From: Singulisphaera sp. GP187
Lineage (GTDB): Bacteria; Planctomycetota; Phycisphaerae; Phycisphaerales; SM1A02
Reading direction: 5' to 3'
Assembly: GCA_945862215.1 (NCBI GenBank)
Contig: CAMAXY010000007.1
Coordinates: forward strand, 19,326 to 83,325
Length of the DNA: 64,000 nt
Shown here piece by piece: positions 62,559 to 64,000 of this stretch. The position numbers were made by a program, and so were the translations under genes. Below the pieces are notes generated by a model, which worked only from the letters and a program-made list of their open reading frames with translations, made no database searches and was not told the DNA's origin. Position 1 is the first letter of the stretch. Each line of letters opens with the position of its first letter.

Positions 62559-62757
62559 CCCGTTCGACTGTAGTTGAACGAGAGCAGTGTGCCCGAACGT
62601 TCATCTGGTCTGGCGCACAATTTATTGACACAACAATGTGGGAGATTTGAAGACAATGTCTTCCGCCTTGTGTCGCTTGCGTGCCATGAGTGACCTCCTG
62701 AATTGCGCCGAATACTAAAGTCTCGGCTGGTATGGTTTCAGAGGGAAGGTCACTGTA
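62559..62757 (+). other. Intergenic region, no gene seen
   Basis: This stretch lies between the membrane-protein start and repeat copy 2. I see no reading frame of interest, no RNA and no repeat within it. It presumably carries the minus-strand promoter of the membrane-protein gene. Confidence 0.4.
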
Positions 62758-62906
62758 CCGAAGTAGATCGAATTGATGCCGCTACTTCGAAGCCGCGGCC
62801 TTGACTTCCACCTCTAACTTAATTGTTTGCGACGGCGCATTATTTTTATCAATAGTGTTCACAAGTGCGAATTCAATCTTTGCCTTGCCCACGGCGCGTG
62901 CGTGCA
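62758..62906 (+). repeat. 149-bp imperfect direct repeat, copy 2 (intact gene end)
   Basis: This copy contains the true 3' end of the lipoprotein gene at 62782-63264 and 24 bases beyond its stop. The offset to copy 1 is 3229 bases, in the same orientation. The two copies bracket the genes at 59789, 61336 and 62151. Confidence 0.9.
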
Positions 62907-63264
62907 ACTGATAAATAGTTTGAATTTCTTTGCCCGCTGCAACCGTGCCCTGCGGCTGAGTCTCGAATGCTGCATCGACGAGAAGAGATGGATCATTGAG
63001 CGTGCGGCACTGCCACGCGTGTCCATCTCCCGACTTCGATGTGAGCGAGACCTTGAAGTCTTCACCCACAGTCGCGGTGCCCTCGGCAGATTTTTCCAAC
63101 TTCAATGAAGATCCTTGCGCGATTGCGCCGAGGTCTTGATCTCTGTTTTTTAAAAGAACCCGCGCCAACATCACTGGAGGCGGACCATTCTTGCAACCTT
63201 GCATTGGTAGCAGTGTGCTTGTGAGGAAGAGAAATAGCACGGCGACTTTGGATAAATTGCGCAT
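62782..63264 (-). CDS. Small lipoprotein, possibly chagasin-like
   Basis: A 160-residue lipoprotein with lipobox MQGC (Cys at residue 24). The beta-rich mature part contains KSGDGHAWQC and ARAVGKAKIEFALV, at spacings reminiscent of I42 (chagasin-type) protease inhibitors, whose motifs are NPTTGYxW and GxxxIxFxY; the resemblance is weak. Its last 42 codons are duplicated upstream at 59.5 kb. It lies 93 bases from the SGNH hydrolase end, on the same strand. Confidence 0.6.
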   Translation of the reverse strand: MRNLSKVAVLFLFLTSTLLPMQGCKNGPPPVMLARVLLKNRDQDLGAIAQGSSLKLEKSAEGTATVGEDFKVSLTSKSGDGHAWQCRTLNDPSLLVDAAFETQPQGTVAAGKEIQTIYQLHARAVGKAKIEFALVNTIDKNNAPSQTIKLEVEVKAAASK

Positions 63265-63357
63265 TTTTGAATTCGATTTTGAAAGGTGAGTGATGAGAAT
63301 TGGAATTTGAATTTGTATTCTAGCGATGCTTGTGACTTATCCAGATAAATCCCCCGC

Positions 63358-64000
63358 TCAAGGAACCGATTTTTTATGCGATGCAATCAACTCGTCGGCG
63401 ATGAGGGAAGATAATTCGTTGCAGCCTGCTTGATTGAGGTGTGATGGATTGGCATACAGGTTACTTTTCAATTCGTAATGCCAAATATTTGGATCGAACG
63501 AGATCACCGGCACGGGCTCTGGCAGATTCTTCAAGCGTTCCGATAGTTCTTTACGATAATCCGCGATCACGTTGACCTTTCCACCGTCATGCAGATACCG
63601 AAACAGAAGATGTTTGCCCCAAGAAAGAACATCGCCCCAAGAAAGAACATCCGTAAAGGGTAAAGATTCAATCCCATAATCTGGCACTTCGATACAGAGG
63701 GTTTTAACGCCTCGATCTTGTGCGGCTTTGATGATTCCAAGCATGTGGTGAGCGTAAAAATCTTTGCCGATATAACTCGCGGTGTCATTCACACCTGCAA
63801 CGATGACGAGATAATCAAAATCATTTTCCTCCAAGAGTTGACCACTCAAATAGTCACGATAGAGCTGTCGGCTGTTCGCTCCAGGATGGCCCATAATGAC
63901 AACCTCAGCATCGAACCCCTTCGCAGCGAGAAGTTGTTGCACTGACCCATCAAGCCCGATGCATGCCGCCCAACTATCTCCGATGATTCCTATTTTTACA
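63358..64000 (-). CDS. SGNH/GDSL-family hydrolase, 5' end missing
   Basis: The frame enters from the right window edge; 213 residues are visible. Block I (KIGIIGDSWAACIG) holds the catalytic Ser, AGVNDT is block III, and the block V histidine is in NPSHLNQAG, where the usual Asp is Asn. The fold belongs to esterases, lipases and carbohydrate acetylesterases. An in-frame GTG at 63942 is too late to be the start because it would remove block I. A six-residue repeat (DVLSWG twice) marks a recent tandem duplication. Substrate unknown. Confidence 0.8.
   Translation of the reverse strand, partial: VKIGIIGDSWAACIGLDGSVQQLLAAKGFDAEVVIMGHPGANSRQLYRDYLSGQLLEENDFDYLVIVAGVNDTASYIGKDFYAHHMLGIIKAAQDRGVKTLCIEVPDYGIESLPFTDVLSWGDVLSWGKHLLFRYLHDGGKVNVIADYRKELSERLKNLPEPVPVISFDPNIWHYELKSNLYANPSHLNQAGCNELSSLIADELIASHKKSVP
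63616..63651 (+). repeat. 18-bp tandem duplication inside the SGNH hydrolase gene
   Basis: The unit GCCCCAAGAAAGAACATC occurs twice in perfect tandem (63616-63633 and 63634-63651). It keeps the reading frame and adds six residues (DVLSWG). Confidence 0.95.

Overview
The window looks like chromosome from a planctomycete, probably of the class Phycisphaerae. The clues are a secreted protein ending in a dockerin-like repeat with the motif NGVDLASLLSTWG (33.3-35.1 kb), a C-terminal sorting tail of the VPAPGALALLACAG type followed by arginines (31.5 kb), a prepilin-type protein next to it, an L-rhamnose catabolic cluster, and a type III polyketide synthase trio. This assignment is inference from gene content; there is no rRNA in the window. 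The only RNA gene found is tRNA-Pro(TGG) at 52.8 kb. No complete insertion sequence, prophage or CRISPR array was found.

Layout. 1-6.5 kb (minus strand): a truncated DUF481 outer-membrane protein, a GH38 alpha-mannosidase, an AmpG-like permease and a regulator made of two Lrp/AsnC units in tandem. 6.8-20.1 kb (plus strand): a nine-gene envelope export block. It holds a Cys-rich secreted protein, a TolC/CusB/CusA-type heavy-metal RND pump, a YHS-type metal-binding protein, a MacA-like adaptor, an ABC ATPase, two FtsX-type permeases and a small lipoprotein. 20.1-25.4 kb: a GNAT acetyltransferase divergent from a thrA-thrB-thrC threonine operon. 25.5-31.3 kb: a membrane protein, an oligosaccharide flippase, trhO with a fatty-acid desaturase, and fumC. 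31.5-38.3 kb: exported and surface proteins and a TlpA-type thioredoxin. 38.3-42.7 kb: an amino-acid permease, then an overlapping methyltransferase / FAD oxidoreductase / type III PKS operon. 42.8-48.9 kb: an L-rhamnose (or L-fucose) catabolic operon consisting of a fucose-isomerase-like protein, a class II aldolase, rhamnulokinase and a fused aldolase-dehydrogenase. 48.9-64 kb is accessory in character: a formylglycine-generating-enzyme-like lipoprotein, two DUF4143 AAA ATPases, a pair of SMR exporters, an orphan nuoA, a YHYH-PEBP fusion protein, several unknown proteins and a truncated SGNH hydrolase.

Three structural signals stand out. (1) A perfect 71-bp direct repeat with a hairpin core flanks the first DUF4143 ATPase, in a cassette-like repeat-gene-repeat arrangement, and lies inside two decayed reading frames that are otherwise diverged. 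(2) Both DUF4143 ATPases share one promoter layout: extended -10 TGGTATA(G/T)T, six bases, then ATGATC. More broadly, many genes here that do not overlap an upstream gene have a -10-like box 6-10 bases before the start codon and no Shine-Dalgarno sequence, pointing to frequent leaderless transcription. (3) A 149-bp segment, 93% identical, carries the 3' end of the lipoprotein gene at 62.8 kb and recurs at 59.5 kb, bracketing a three-gene segment.

Start codons were moved from the longest possible reading frame wherever a better start, signal peptide or gene overlap was visible. Functions are from motif recognition by eye, with no database search.
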